A DNA stretch of 64,000 nucleotides, taken from assembly GCA_963757135.1 (NCBI GenBank), contig CAVWQE010000008.1, forward strand, positions 434,001 through 498,000, written 5' to 3'. The DNA is from Gp1-AA145 sp963757135 (lineage in GTDB: Bacteria > Acidobacteriota > Terriglobia > Terriglobales > Acidobacteriaceae). Below the pieces are notes generated by a model. The model was not told where the DNA came from. It did not search any database and was given only the letters and a program-made list of their open reading frames with translations. Position numbers and translations under genes: made by a program. Positions within the stretch are counted from its first letter, which is position 1. Every line of letters begins with the position of its first letter. Shown in pieces: positions 7,690-16,231 of this stretch.

Positions 7690-8859
7690 GTGAAACAGAG
7701 ATTCGATGTCGTCATACTCGGCGGCGGGGCTGCCGGGCTAATGTGCGCCATTGAGGCGGGGAAGCGCGGAAGACGTGTTATCGTGCTCGAACGCGCCGGA
7801 TGCATCGGGAAGAAAATCCTGATTTCCGGCGGCGGCCGCTGCAACTTCACCAACCTGTATTGCCAGCCAGAAAACTTTATTTCCGGCAATCCCCACTTTG
7901 CCAAATCGGCGCTGGCGGCTTACACACCGGCAGATTTCATTCAACTGGTGGAGAAACATGGCATTGCCTATCACGAGAAGACACTGGGGCAGCTTTTCTG
8001 CGACGGCTCCGCGCAACAAATCGTGAGCATGCTCGAAGCGGAATGCAGCCAGGTTGGAGTTCAAATTCTCACCAGCACAAACATCAAGTCTGTCGAGCAC
8101 AAGAGCGATTTCGCGATCAGCGTCGGAGAACAAGAATTCCACGCACCGGTACTGGTCGTCGCGACGGGAGGCCTGTCCATTCCGAAGATGGGCGCAACCG
8201 CGCTCGGCTATGAATTAGCCATGCGGTTCGGCTTGCGAATTAACCCAACGAGGCCCGCGCTGGTTCCGCTACTTTTCAACTCAAGCGACCGGCAGCACTA
8301 CTGCGACTTGACCGGCGTCTCAGCAGAGGTGGTGGCGTCAATCGGAAAGCAAGGCTTTCGCGAAAAAATGCTTTTCACCCATCGCGGTCTCAGCGGACCG
8401 GCGATTCTGCAGATATCTTCCTACTGGAAGCCTTCGAGTCCCCTAACCATCGATCTGGCTCCCGGGCACGATTTCACCGAGCCGATTCGCAACAACAACA
8501 TTGCGCGCCGCGATCTCTCCAGCCTTAAAGCGGCGTGGCGCGCGGTCTTGCCTCAACGACTGGCCGACCGGTGGGTTGAGTTACACGCCCCTGCGGCATG
8601 GAACAACCATGCGCTCGCAGAACTCGAGCGTCAGGCGCACAACTGGGTAGTCATTCCGCAGAGAGCGGACGGCTACGATAAAGCTGAAGTCACCGCGGGA
8701 GGCGTGGACACGGATGAACTTTCCGCTAAGACGATGGAGAGTCGCAAAGTGCCCGGCCTGTATTTCATCGGTGAAGTTGTGGATGTAACCGGCCACCTGG
8801 GCGGGTTCAACTTCCAGTGGGCGTGGGCGTCCGGGTACTGTGCGGGTCAGGCAGTCTAG
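7690..8859 (+). CDS. HI0933/YhiN-family FAD-dependent oxidoreductase
   Basis: 389 residues from a GTG directly after the pseudouridine synthase stop. The N-terminus has the dinucleotide fold (VVILGGGAAGLMCAIEAG) and the family signature CIGKKILISGGGRCNFTN. The central LFTHRGLSGPAILQIS and the end GLYFIGEVVDVTGHLGGFN with WAWASGYCAG are equally typical. Family members are soluble flavoproteins; some (BaiN) act on bile-acid-like enoyl substrates, but most have no known substrate. An in-frame upstream ATG at 7618 would overlap the previous gene by 70 bases and is less likely. Confidence 0.9.
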   Translation: MKQRFDVVILGGGAAGLMCAIEAGKRGRRVIVLERAGCIGKKILISGGGRCNFTNLYCQPENFISGNPHFAKSALAAYTPADFIQLVEKHGIAYHEKTLGQLFCDGSAQQIVSMLEAECSQVGVQILTSTNIKSVEHKSDFAISVGEQEFHAPVLVVATGGLSIPKMGATALGYELAMRFGLRINPTRPALVPLLFNSSDRQHYCDLTGVSAEVVASIGKQGFREKMLFTHRGLSGPAILQISSYWKPSSPLTIDLAPGHDFTEPIRNNNIARRDLSSLKAAWRAVLPQRLADRWVELHAPAAWNNHALAELERQAHNWVVIPQRADGYDKAEVTAGGVDTDELSAKTMESRKVPGLYFIGEVVDVTGHLGGFNFQWAWASGYCAGQAV

Positions 8860-8892
8860 TAAGTTCAATCTTAGGCAACCGCGCAAAAAAAC

Positions 8893-8916
8893 AAAGGCCC
8901 CGTAAACGAGGCCTTT
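8893..8916. terminator. Bidirectional intrinsic terminator
   Basis: Stem AAAGGCC/GGCCTTT with additional inner CGT/ACG pairing; an A-run (8885-8891) lies on one side and TTTCTC on the other, so it can serve both strands. It lies between the convergent flavoprotein gene and the secreted-protein gene. Confidence 0.75.
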
Positions 8917-8941
8917 CTCCCAGGGGTGCGGTTACAAAAAC

Positions 8942-9517
8942 TTACTGCGGTTGGGATGAACCGCTGGTCGAGCCAGTGCTGCTCGGCGAGCTGGTTGAGC
9001 TACCCGAGCCTGAGGGATTGGTCCCGTTAGCGCCGGTTCCCATGCTTGAGCTGCCTTTTTCTTTGCTGCCCTTGCAGGTTTCGGAGATCATCTTCACGTC
9101 GGTGACGTTGAAGGTCTTTTCGCCAGAGGCCCCGGTCGAGCTCTGAGACATGCTACCGCTGGCCCAAGTGCCTTTCACTTCAACTTCATGGCCGTTATGC
9201 GCAGAAACGTCTTGTCCAGTCAGTGCGACTTCTTTGCCCTTTTTGGTTTCGAGCATGGCTTGTCCGCCCTGGGCCTGGACGCAGCCTTTCAGTTTCTTCT
9301 CGCCTTTCTCGGCTTGATTGTTGCCCATGCTGCCGCTGTTCTGGTCAGTTGGCGTGCTGCCGGGCTGGTTCGCCCCGGGCTGCGGGTAAGCGCCCGGAGT
9401 TTGGCTCATAGTCGGCGACGACCCTTGCGTTCCCTGGGCGCCAGGACCTGATTGAGCGACGGCGGTTGCGACGCACAGTGCGAACGCAGCAATCATCGAA
9501 AACACGAACTTGTTCAT
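8942..9517 (-). CDS. Secreted Gly/Ser-rich protein, unknown function
   Basis: 191 residues with AGGAGG upstream of the ATG. A Sec signal peptide (MNKFVFSMIAAFALCVATAVAQ, cleaved after about residue 21) leads into a Gln/Gly/Pro-rich linker. A small domain at about 78-150 follows (KLKGCVQAQGGQAMLETKKG, then NGHEVEVKGTW and FNVTDVKMIS), an OB-like strand-rich fold with two Cys that may pair. The last 40 residues are low-complexity Gly/Ser/Thr. Similar small secreted proteins are common in acidobacteria. The function is unknown. Confidence 0.7.
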   Translation of the reverse strand: MNKFVFSMIAAFALCVATAVAQSGPGAQGTQGSSPTMSQTPGAYPQPGANQPGSTPTDQNSGSMGNNQAEKGEKKLKGCVQAQGGQAMLETKKGKEVALTGQDVSAHNGHEVEVKGTWASGSMSQSSTGASGEKTFNVTDVKMISETCKGSKEKGSSSMGTGANGTNPSGSGSSTSSPSSTGSTSGSSQPQ

Positions 9518-9576
9518 AAATGCCTCCTGCCTGATTTGGAGATGCGAACGATCGTCCGTTGAGAGCTACTTTGAAC

Positions 9577-10110
9577 CTACGCGACCGTCCTGTGTCTGTG
9601 ATGAGACGCCGGTGCGGCAACCGGGGGTTGCAGCAGCGGCGGTCGTTTCTTGTGCAGAAGAAAGTGTATGGTGGCTAAGAGTTCATCTCTGGATCCCGCC
9701 TTGTCGCAAAACGCGTCTACTGCCCGGCGACTCCGGGCTGAGATTAAGGTACTGCCTGAAAACATCAGCACGGGAACGAAAGGCTTGATCGATTTGATGA
9801 ACGCGGCAACCGCTTCGCCGTCCATCTCTGGCATTTCATAATCAGTAATAACCACGTCCACGTAGTTGCGGGTAGCCAGCCGGATACCCTCGACGCCGGA
9901 CGAGGCAGTAAGCACCTTGAATCCTTCCAACTCGAACATCGCCTTGTACATCGCCAGGCCGGGGGCGAAATCGTCAATCCAAAGCAGGGTATGGCGCTGC
10001 GTGGTCTTGGATTTCCGGGCCCCGACGCAAAGAGCAGGCGTGCGGGGTTTCAGGCTTGCCGATGAACGGATCATCGCATCGGGATGCCGTGCTTTGGAGT
10101 TCTTCGGCAT
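9577..10110 (-). CDS. Single-domain response regulator (receiver)
   Basis: About 177 residues from ATG (MPKNSK); an in-frame GTG three codons earlier is also possible. The receiver domain shows TLLWIDDFAPG (acidic pocket), phosphoacceptor Asp in VVITDYEMPEMDGEA, the switch Ser/Thr in VPVLMFSGST and Lys in FCDKAGSRDELL. No output domain follows, so it acts by protein-protein contact or in a phosphorelay. No kinase lies nearby. Confidence 0.85.
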   Translation of the reverse strand: MPKNSKARHPDAMIRSSASLKPRTPALCVGARKSKTTQRHTLLWIDDFAPGLAMYKAMFELEGFKVLTASSGVEGIRLATRNYVDVVITDYEMPEMDGEAVAAFIKSIKPFVPVLMFSGSTLISARSRRAVDAFCDKAGSRDELLATIHFLLHKKRPPLLQPPVAAPASHHRHRTVA

Positions 10111-10264
10111 ATGCGCCACGCTATGTTTTCTGCCCTGTGCAAAACAATGAGTGGAACGCTGTAAGGCGAATCAGGTTAATCCTGTAGGCGCGGGGGCTCG
10201 ACCAAAGATCGATTTTCCGCGGGCAAGCCATTCAAATCAAAAGCCAATACGCGGCGCCCGTCGA

Positions 10265-10876
10265 TTAAGATGCACGCCTTAGAGGATCCTCGGTGGTGCG
10301 ACCCTTGTGTGCTTCTTCGGCTTGCGTCACCGTCTGGATCAGGTTCCGCATGTCCTCGGCGTGCTCCTCTTCCTTTGCGAGGATTTCTTCCATGACACGC
10401 CGACTGGTCGGATCATTATCGCCAAGGTAACGAATGATCTCGTTATAAGACTCGATCGCAATGCGCTCAGCGATCAGGTCTTCGCGAATCATGTCGGCGA
10501 GACTATTCCCTTCCACGTATTCGCTGTGGCTGCGGCTGGCAAGCGTCGCGGGATTAAAGTCGGGTTCACCGTCAAGTTGCGTGATGCGTTCCGCAATCTT
10601 GTCGGCGTGGTCCTGCTCTTCTTTCGCATGCTCGAGAAATTCTTGAGCCACTGCCTGCGCATGAATACCGGTAGCGGTGAAATAGTGGCGCTTATATCGA
10701 AGCACGCAAACCAGTTCGGTTGCCAACGCCTCGTTCAAAACTTTGATAACGGTGTTGCGATCTCCTCGATAGGCACCTGTTACCGCGCCGTTTTCAATGT
10801 GTTGTCTTGCGCGCTGCCGGATGGCTTCGATATCCGCCACGAACGAACCTTTTTGTGGAGTCTTCGCCGAACTCAT
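10265..10876 (-). CDS. Bacterioferritin-like ferritin-family protein
   Basis: 203 residues. The four-helix ferritin core shows di-iron ligands in the expected order: E in NEALATELVCVLRYKRHY, the ExxH motif in FLEHAKEEQDHADKIAERI, E in DLIAERIAIESYNEI, and the second ExxH in EEILAKEEEHAEDM. Members store iron or detoxify iron and peroxide in the cytoplasm. Extra N- and C-terminal polar tails make it longer than classic bacterioferritin (about 158). GAGGAAG precedes the ATG. It is a single gene with 125 bases or more of intergenic DNA on each side. Confidence 0.85.
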   Translation of the reverse strand: MSSAKTPQKGSFVADIEAIRQRARQHIENGAVTGAYRGDRNTVIKVLNEALATELVCVLRYKRHYFTATGIHAQAVAQEFLEHAKEEQDHADKIAERITQLDGEPDFNPATLASRSHSEYVEGNSLADMIREDLIAERIAIESYNEIIRYLGDNDPTSRRVMEEILAKEEEHAEDMRNLIQTVTQAEEAHKGRTTEDPLRRAS

Positions 10877-11001
10877 AATCTTCCTCGCAATTCTTTGGGA
10901 TCGAATGGTTAATGACGCGCCGGGCGTTGTTGCAAGTCCGGCGCCAGGAATATCTTGAAAACCAGGTGTGGTGGAGGTGCTATTCGCTGCTTAAACGTCG
11001 T

Positions 11002-11154
11002 TCAGAGTCGGCCCATCAGCAGTAGGACAATGAGGATTAGCAAAATCAATCCCAACCCACCGCTTGGGTAGTATCCCCATCCTGTGCTGTAAGGCCAGGA
11101 CGGAAGAGCGCCCACCAAGAGCAGAAGGATGATGATCAGGAGAATCAAACCCAT
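11002..11154 (-). CDS. DUF3309-type small hydrophobic protein
   Basis: 50 residues from the ATG following AGAGGTG. Two hydrophobic stretches (LILLIIILLLLVGALPSWPYS and LGLILLILIVLLLMGRL) flank a central WGYYPSGG. This is the DUF3309 pattern, a very short widespread membrane protein of unknown function. A longer in-frame start at 11259 lacks support. Confidence 0.8.
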   Translation of the reverse strand: MGLILLIIILLLLVGALPSWPYSTGWGYYPSGGLGLILLILIVLLLMGRL

Positions 11155-11354
11155 ATTCACCTCTTTACGGTCAGATTGTGCGCTTAATCCAAGTCCTGCT
11201 GCGCACGTAAGCAACCTCCGCTCACCTCGACACGATAGGGCAAGAGGGCAGCAGAGCATAATCGGGTTGTCGCTGTACGGCTTGCTGAATCTTTCCGTAC
11301 TGCTGAAACCTTAGGGGATTAGGAGTTGATGGAATTGGCACAAAATGAAAGACC

Positions 11355-12062
11355 TTAGACATCAAAAACGCGATAGACGCGGGGCGGGTCTTGCGACTGC
11401 AAGAGCGTGATTGCGACGTTATGCACGGGAACTCCAGCAGCCGTCTTGCCGTCACACCTGCCATTATGGGCATGTCCGTGGAGAACGAGATCGGCGCCGT
11501 GGCGGTCGATCACTTCGGCCAGCCGTGAGGTTCCAAGAAATGGATAAATTTCGGGAGCTTCGCCCTCGACCGTGGCCGCAATGGGCGAATAGTGCAGAAT
11601 GACGACCCGCTTTTTGGTCCTGAGTTGGGACATGGCACGCTCGAGTTTCAAAGCTTCGTCAATGCCAGCGCGTACGAATGTCTTGACCTCGGGCTCGCCA
11701 AATGCAGTCAGCACGCCGCGTCCGAAGCCGCCGACAAAACCTTTTGTTCCGGCAAAACCAACGCCGTCGCGTTCATATGCGCTACCGTCCAACACCTTTA
11801 TTCCTTCCTGAGTCAGCATACGCATGAGGTCCGCTTCGCGGCTGCTTTCATAGTCGTGATTGCCGAGGACAACGATAGTCGGCAGGCGGAGCCGCACCAG
11901 AACATTAAGGAGAGGTTCCATCTCTTCGGGTTTGCCGTAATTAGTAAGGTCGCCCGCCACGACGAAGACGTCGGCTTCATTGCGCACGATGTTCAGTTGA
12001 TCGTGCAGATTGCTGAAGCGCGCCGGGGTGAAGTGCAAATCGGCGGTGGCCGCGACTCTCAT
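11355..12062 (-). CDS. Calcineurin-like metallophosphoesterase
   Basis: 235 residues. The dimetal site motifs are complete: ATADLHFTP (DxH) at the start, VVAGDLTN (GD), VVLGNHDYE (GNHD), LHYSP, and VLHGHAHNG (GHxH) near the end. Family members are cytoplasmic phosphodiesterases or phosphatases with varied substrates. The start overlaps the stop of the nucleotidyltransferase gene by 4 bases (ATGA), so the two are translationally coupled and probably act together. Confidence 0.9.
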   Translation of the reverse strand: MRVAATADLHFTPARFSNLHDQLNIVRNEADVFVVAGDLTNYGKPEEMEPLLNVLVRLRLPTIVVLGNHDYESSREADLMRMLTQEGIKVLDGSAYERDGVGFAGTKGFVGGFGRGVLTAFGEPEVKTFVRAGIDEALKLERAMSQLRTKKRVVILHYSPIAATVEGEAPEIYPFLGTSRLAEVIDRHGADLVLHGHAHNGRCDGKTAAGVPVHNVAITLLQSQDPPRVYRVFDV

Positions 12063-12919
12063 GGTCCAAATTGCTCCGATGCACGGCGGTTAGCCGAAGC
12101 AGTAGAAACTCCGGCTGTTTGTTTGTTAAGCTGCCGGTTGCGGTATTGGCTCTGAATGTCTTCGAGCCCCCAGTCTTTAATGTCGATAGCGAATATATTT
12201 TCATCAACCAGGCTGCCGCGAAAGGATGCATTTCGATCGGGCTGCTGAATCAATTGCGTATATCGTGACAGCAGTTCCTGCCACACTGCCGGGGGAATGT
12301 AGTCCGAATGGGCAGGATAGACGTATCGGAATAGAAGCAGGGACCACAACACAATCTCCCAGTGCTCGCCCGCGAGTTCGAGAATGCGGTTCCAGTCGAG
12401 GGTACCGCGGGTGCGATAGATAATGTGGGCTATGTCGCCACCATCGAAGCGCTCGCGCCGGGTGACGAACAGTTTCGATCCGACCAGGTCTTCTGCGGCG
12501 ATGATTCTTGACTCGATGCCGGCTATGGTCGCAACCTGAGCGCGCGCCATCCAACTGTTATCAACGATGATAGCTGCATTGCTCATGCCGGAAATCAGGT
12601 CCACGAAATATTCGCCGCGATGCGCTTTCGAGAGCCACACCGGATCAAGTGTTTCACAACAGAAATCGTGCTCGCCTAGATATTTCAGCGCAGCAGGGAC
12701 ATCCTCTGGCTTCATGAATAAGTCAAGATCTTTTGTGATGCGGCATATACCCGTGTATTTTTGCAGAGCAAAAGCCCCAGCCACGGCATACGGTACGCCA
12801 TGTTCGTTCATAGCCTGCAAAACCTCGCGATAAAGCTTCGCCGCCTCGGGCGGAAGCGGCACCGCCGTCGCCGAGGTGAGCGAGGAGCTTTCCGGCGGAT
12901 TGGAGGCCTGCTCGAACAT
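12059..12919 (-). CDS. Nucleotidyltransferase-fold protein
   Basis: 286 residues. A nucleotidyltransferase signature sits at about 45-70: PYAVAGAFALQKYTG, then RITKDLDLFM, matching the G-x-x-A and DxD pattern of minimal/AbiEii-like nucleotidyltransferases. A helical C-terminal half follows (VGSKLFVTRRERFDGGDIAHI, WEIVLWSLLLFRYVYP). It transfers a nucleotide to an unknown target, or could be a toxin-like or resistance-type enzyme. It overlaps the downstream metallophosphoesterase by 4 bases. Confidence 0.7.
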   Translation of the reverse strand: MFEQASNPPESSSLTSATAVPLPPEAAKLYREVLQAMNEHGVPYAVAGAFALQKYTGICRITKDLDLFMKPEDVPAALKYLGEHDFCCETLDPVWLSKAHRGEYFVDLISGMSNAAIIVDNSWMARAQVATIAGIESRIIAAEDLVGSKLFVTRRERFDGGDIAHIIYRTRGTLDWNRILELAGEHWEIVLWSLLLFRYVYPAHSDYIPPAVWQELLSRYTQLIQQPDRNASFRGSLVDENIFAIDIKDWGLEDIQSQYRNRQLNKQTAGVSTASANRRASEQFGP

Positions 12920-13047
12920 GAGGGGGTTTGGATGTTCTTCTCCGGCAAGCGGTTGCAGGGTTCCGGCTGCGGGCGACGTTTCTCGAGCTGCAAACGCAAC
13001 GCGGTCTATGAAACCCGCATCTCTTGAAACGCACTCTCAGTTTCGCA

Positions 13048-13857
13048 ATGTCACCTATCTCCGAGCAAGTTCCAGATTTATTCTCTTCGGCAGTGCCATC
13101 GCCCAGGGGTCAACAATTGGCAGATCAAATCTCTGCGTTGGGAGAATGGTTCCACAACCTGAACCTTCACGGTGTACCTACGGCGCCTAAGCATTTCCTC
13201 GGCGACTTTCCGAACATCAAGTGGCGAAACATCGCGAAGGCGATTCCAGAAGACCTGTCTGGCGCGACGGTGCTGGATATCGGCTGCAACGCCGGTTTCT
13301 ATAGCTTGGAGATGAAAAAGCGCGGCGCTTCTCGTGTTCTGGGAATTGACGTGGATGACCGCTATTTAAGGCAAGCACGGTTTGCTGCCCAAACTCTCGG
13401 AGTGCAGATCGAGTTTCAGAAGTGTTCTGTATACGACACGGACCGGATTCCCGGACAGTTCGACTATGTCCTTTTTATGGGTGTTTTTTACCATCTGCGT
13501 TATCCGCTTTTTGCGCTGGACAAGTTGATTAAAAAGGCCCGCAGCAAGCTGGTATTCCAAACCATGGTGCGAGGATCAGGCGAGGTTCAGGAGTGGGATG
13601 AAGATTATCCGTTCTGGAATACGCAGATTTTCGCGGAAGTCAATTTCCCGGCGATGTACTTTATCGAGAAAAGCTATTCGCATGATCCCACGAACTGGTG
13701 GATCCCGAATCGCGCGGCGGTCGAAGCAATGCTGAGAAGTTCAGGACTTGAGATTGAGGCCCATCCGGAACCTGAGACCTGGATTTGCCGTCCCACTTCA
13801 GTGATGTGCGACGACGGGAGCTACATTATCGATCGCGAACTGGAAGGCACGCTGTGA
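13048..13857 (+). CDS. SAM-dependent methyltransferase, glycan cassette
   Basis: 269 residues from ATG (MSPISEQV); a TTG eight codons earlier is the alternative. The Rossmann motif VLDIGCNAGFYSLEMKKRGA and acidic strand VLGIDVDDRYLRQA mark class I methyltransferases, followed by FDYVLFMGVFYHLRYP. The N-terminal WFHNLNLHGVPTAPKHFLGD resembles, from memory, the Rta_06860-type methyltransferases that travel with B12 radical SAM and glycosyltransferase genes. It opens the 13-23 kb cassette, 15 bases before the hydrolase-like gene. The likely substrate is a sugar or nucleotide sugar (inference). Confidence 0.85.
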   Translation: MSPISEQVPDLFSSAVPSPRGQQLADQISALGEWFHNLNLHGVPTAPKHFLGDFPNIKWRNIAKAIPEDLSGATVLDIGCNAGFYSLEMKKRGASRVLGIDVDDRYLRQARFAAQTLGVQIEFQKCSVYDTDRIPGQFDYVLFMGVFYHLRYPLFALDKLIKKARSKLVFQTMVRGSGEVQEWDEDYPFWNTQIFAEVNFPAMYFIEKSYSHDPTNWWIPNRAAVEAMLRSSGLEIEAHPEPETWICRPTSVMCDDGSYIIDRELEGTL

Positions 13858-13872
13858 CACTCGGAGAGACGA

Positions 13873-14820
13873 ATGGTTGAAGCAGTGATGCTGTGGAACG
13901 AGCCGAACAACCTCTCACATTGGGATTTCCACCTGGACCCCGACTGGAAGATATTTGCCCATATGACGATTGCCGCTGCACGGGAGATTCGGAAGGTCAA
14001 TCCCAGGCTCACGATCGTTTTGGGTGGACTGTCGCCGGTTGATGCAAACTTTGTGAGATTGCTTGGCAGCCACGGTGTTCTGGATGCCATTGACGTGGTA
14101 GCGATCCACGGTTTTCCTTTGGACTGGAACCACTGGAGCATTCACGACTGGCCGCGCAAAGTCGAAGAGATTCGGGAGGTAACAAACAAGCCAGTATGGG
14201 TTTCGGAGGCTGGCGTTTCTTCCTTTGGCGCCGAAGAGGTGCAGGCGTTTGGAATCCAGCGCACGGCAGAATTACTGTTGCCCTTGGTTGAACGGGTGCA
14301 CTGGTATAGCCTTTACGACCTTCCTGCGACTTGGACGGCGACCACGCGCCACAAGGAAGCTGAGGGCAGCGCTTACTATCGCCACTATTACATGGGAATT
14401 CTGCGAGAGGACGGTACGCCCAAGCTGGCGCACTCGCAATTTCCGTCTGGAATAGGTGTTTGCCAATGGTTCCACTTCGGGGACCATCGTTTGGACGACG
14501 CGGTCGAATCTTTAAGGAGACTTGGCGTCACATACCTGAGAACGGGGCTGAGTTGGGCCGATTCATTCCGGCCTGACGCCGAGAAATGGTTCGACCGGCA
14601 GATGCAGGCGATTGAAGAATTCAACACGACCCTGACACTTTGTTTCACGCCCGAACACCTGGGCGTAGCGCCTCACTACACCAGCCCACCTAAAGATCCG
14701 GATGATTTTGCGGCATTTGCGAGGGAGATGGTCGCTCGCTATGCTTTGCCGGGTGCGGTCCCGCAACCGCAGTCGCGTTATGTGGAGGGAATCTCCGAAT
14801 CCTACGCGCAAGCTGAATAA
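13873..14820 (+). CDS. Clan GH-A glycosidase-like protein, permuted order
   Basis: 315 residues; GGAGAG precedes the ATG. Residues 1-190 look like the second half of a glycoside hydrolase TIM barrel: WNEPNN with the acid/base Glu at 10, then IHGFPLDW, and PVWVSEAG with the nucleophile Glu at 112. Residues 192-291 look like the first half: ICQWFHF-like strand, YLRTGLSW, LTLCFTPEHLG and PPKDPDDFAAFAREMVARY. The halves are therefore in swapped order, as in a circular permutation. It may trim or modify the glycan made by the neighbours. A 238-base gap follows before the next gene of the cassette. Confidence 0.75.
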   Translation: MVEAVMLWNEPNNLSHWDFHLDPDWKIFAHMTIAAAREIRKVNPRLTIVLGGLSPVDANFVRLLGSHGVLDAIDVVAIHGFPLDWNHWSIHDWPRKVEEIREVTNKPVWVSEAGVSSFGAEEVQAFGIQRTAELLLPLVERVHWYSLYDLPATWTATTRHKEAEGSAYYRHYYMGILREDGTPKLAHSQFPSGIGVCQWFHFGDHRLDDAVESLRRLGVTYLRTGLSWADSFRPDAEKWFDRQMQAIEEFNTTLTLCFTPEHLGVAPHYTSPPKDPDDFAAFAREMVARYALPGAVPQPQSRYVEGISESYAQAE

Positions 14821-15058
14821 CGAGGGCGTTGTCGCGACACAGGAGCGCGATAAATGAGCCCACCTTCACGTTCACATTGAAGGCGCAAAGCAGGGCCTTC
14901 CAGTAAGCAAACCCAAGCAATTCGCCAACCTACAAGGCATCTCACAATAGGTGACATACATCCAAAATTGCTTGGCAGGTTAGTCAATCTGCTGCTGCCG
15001 GTTTCACAAAATCACGAATGGAAGCCCTCGCGGCTTCAAGTCATGTCAGGAGTGTCCT

Positions 15059-16177
15059 TTGAAAGGTAAGCGGATTCTCATTACCGGCGGCGCAGGATTT
15101 GTGGGATCCCACACAGCCGACGCGCTGCTCGATGCCGGTCACGAAGTCTGCATATATGACAACCTCACGTCGCAGGTGCACAGTGGGGGAGAGCAGTACC
15201 TTCCGAAAGACGCCAAATTTGTTTTGGGGGACGTCCGGAATCTGGAGAAGCTGGCCAGCGTAGTGCGGGATGCGGAAATCATATTCCATTTTGCCGCAGC
15301 GGTCGGCGTAGGACAGTCCATGTACCGGATCTCCGATTACACCTCCACTAACAATCTGGGTACCGCAAATCTGTTGCAGGCTGTGCTCGACACCCGCGCC
15401 GTTCCTGAAAAGATTGTGGTTGCTTCTTCGATGTCCATTTACGGAGAGGGGAAGTATCTGTGCGCGAGATGCGGCGAGGTAGCGCCGCCGCCCCGTGAGC
15501 TTGGCCAATTGAAGGAGAAATTGTGGGAAATAGTTTGTCCGGTGTGCCGTGAGACTCTGGCGCCCGTGCCGACTACGGAAGATAAGCCGTTGCAGTGCAC
15601 GTCGGTTTACGCGCTTTCAAAAAAAGATCAGGAAGAAATGACACTTCTTTTCGGGCGCACTTATCAGATTCCGGCGGTAGCGCTGCGCTACTTCAATATT
15701 TATGGGACGCGCCAGTCCCTCTCCAATCCTTATACCGGCGTAGCCGCAATTTTTGCTTCGCGTCTCATGAATGGCAAAGCGCCGGTGATCTTCGAAGATG
15801 GCATGCAGATGCGTGATTTCGTCAGCGTCCACGACGTCGTCCGGGCCAACCTGCTCGCGATGGAAAAATCCGGCGCAGATGGCCGAGCCGTAAATATTGG
15901 TTCGGGTAATCCGGTGAGCATCGCTGAAGTTGCAGAAGGATTGCAGCAGGCGTTAAGCGTCCGAGTGTCAGCCGAAATTACCGGCAAGTATCGCGCCGGA
16001 GATGTACGGCATTGCTTCGCTGATGTTTCCACTGCGCGAAAGCTTTTGGGCTATCGGCCGAGTTGTTTGATGACCGATGGCGTCAGAGAACTGGCCGGTT
16101 GGCTGGCGTCGCAGCAAGCCAATGACTTTATAGATGAAGCCATGAATCGTCTCACTATTCATGGGCTGGTGGCATAG
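15059..16177 (+). CDS. NAD-dependent sugar epimerase with zinc-ribbon insert
   Basis: 372 residues with a TTG start after CAGGAG. It is an extended short-chain dehydrogenase: GGAGFVGSH for NAD at 10-18, and catalytic Y184-x3-K188 in SVYALSKKD. Between strand VVASSMSIYGEG and the YxxxK an insert carries two CxxC pairs (C135/C138 and C160/C163), a likely zinc ribbon not found in ordinary GalE. The C-terminus resembles UDP-glucose 4-epimerase/dehydratases (RYFNIYGTRQ, MRDFVSVHDV). It acts on a nucleotide sugar for the glycan cassette. Confidence 0.88.
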   Translation: MKGKRILITGGAGFVGSHTADALLDAGHEVCIYDNLTSQVHSGGEQYLPKDAKFVLGDVRNLEKLASVVRDAEIIFHFAAAVGVGQSMYRISDYTSTNNLGTANLLQAVLDTRAVPEKIVVASSMSIYGEGKYLCARCGEVAPPPRELGQLKEKLWEIVCPVCRETLAPVPTTEDKPLQCTSVYALSKKDQEEMTLLFGRTYQIPAVALRYFNIYGTRQSLSNPYTGVAAIFASRLMNGKAPVIFEDGMQMRDFVSVHDVVRANLLAMEKSGADGRAVNIGSGNPVSIAEVAEGLQQALSVRVSAEITGKYRAGDVRHCFADVSTARKLLGYRPSCLMTDGVRELAGWLASQQANDFIDEAMNRLTIHGLVA

Positions 16178-16231
16178 CGGCAGGGTAGCGCCGTTAAATC
16201 CAACGTGCCCTGGGGTGCGCTCGAGGTAGAA

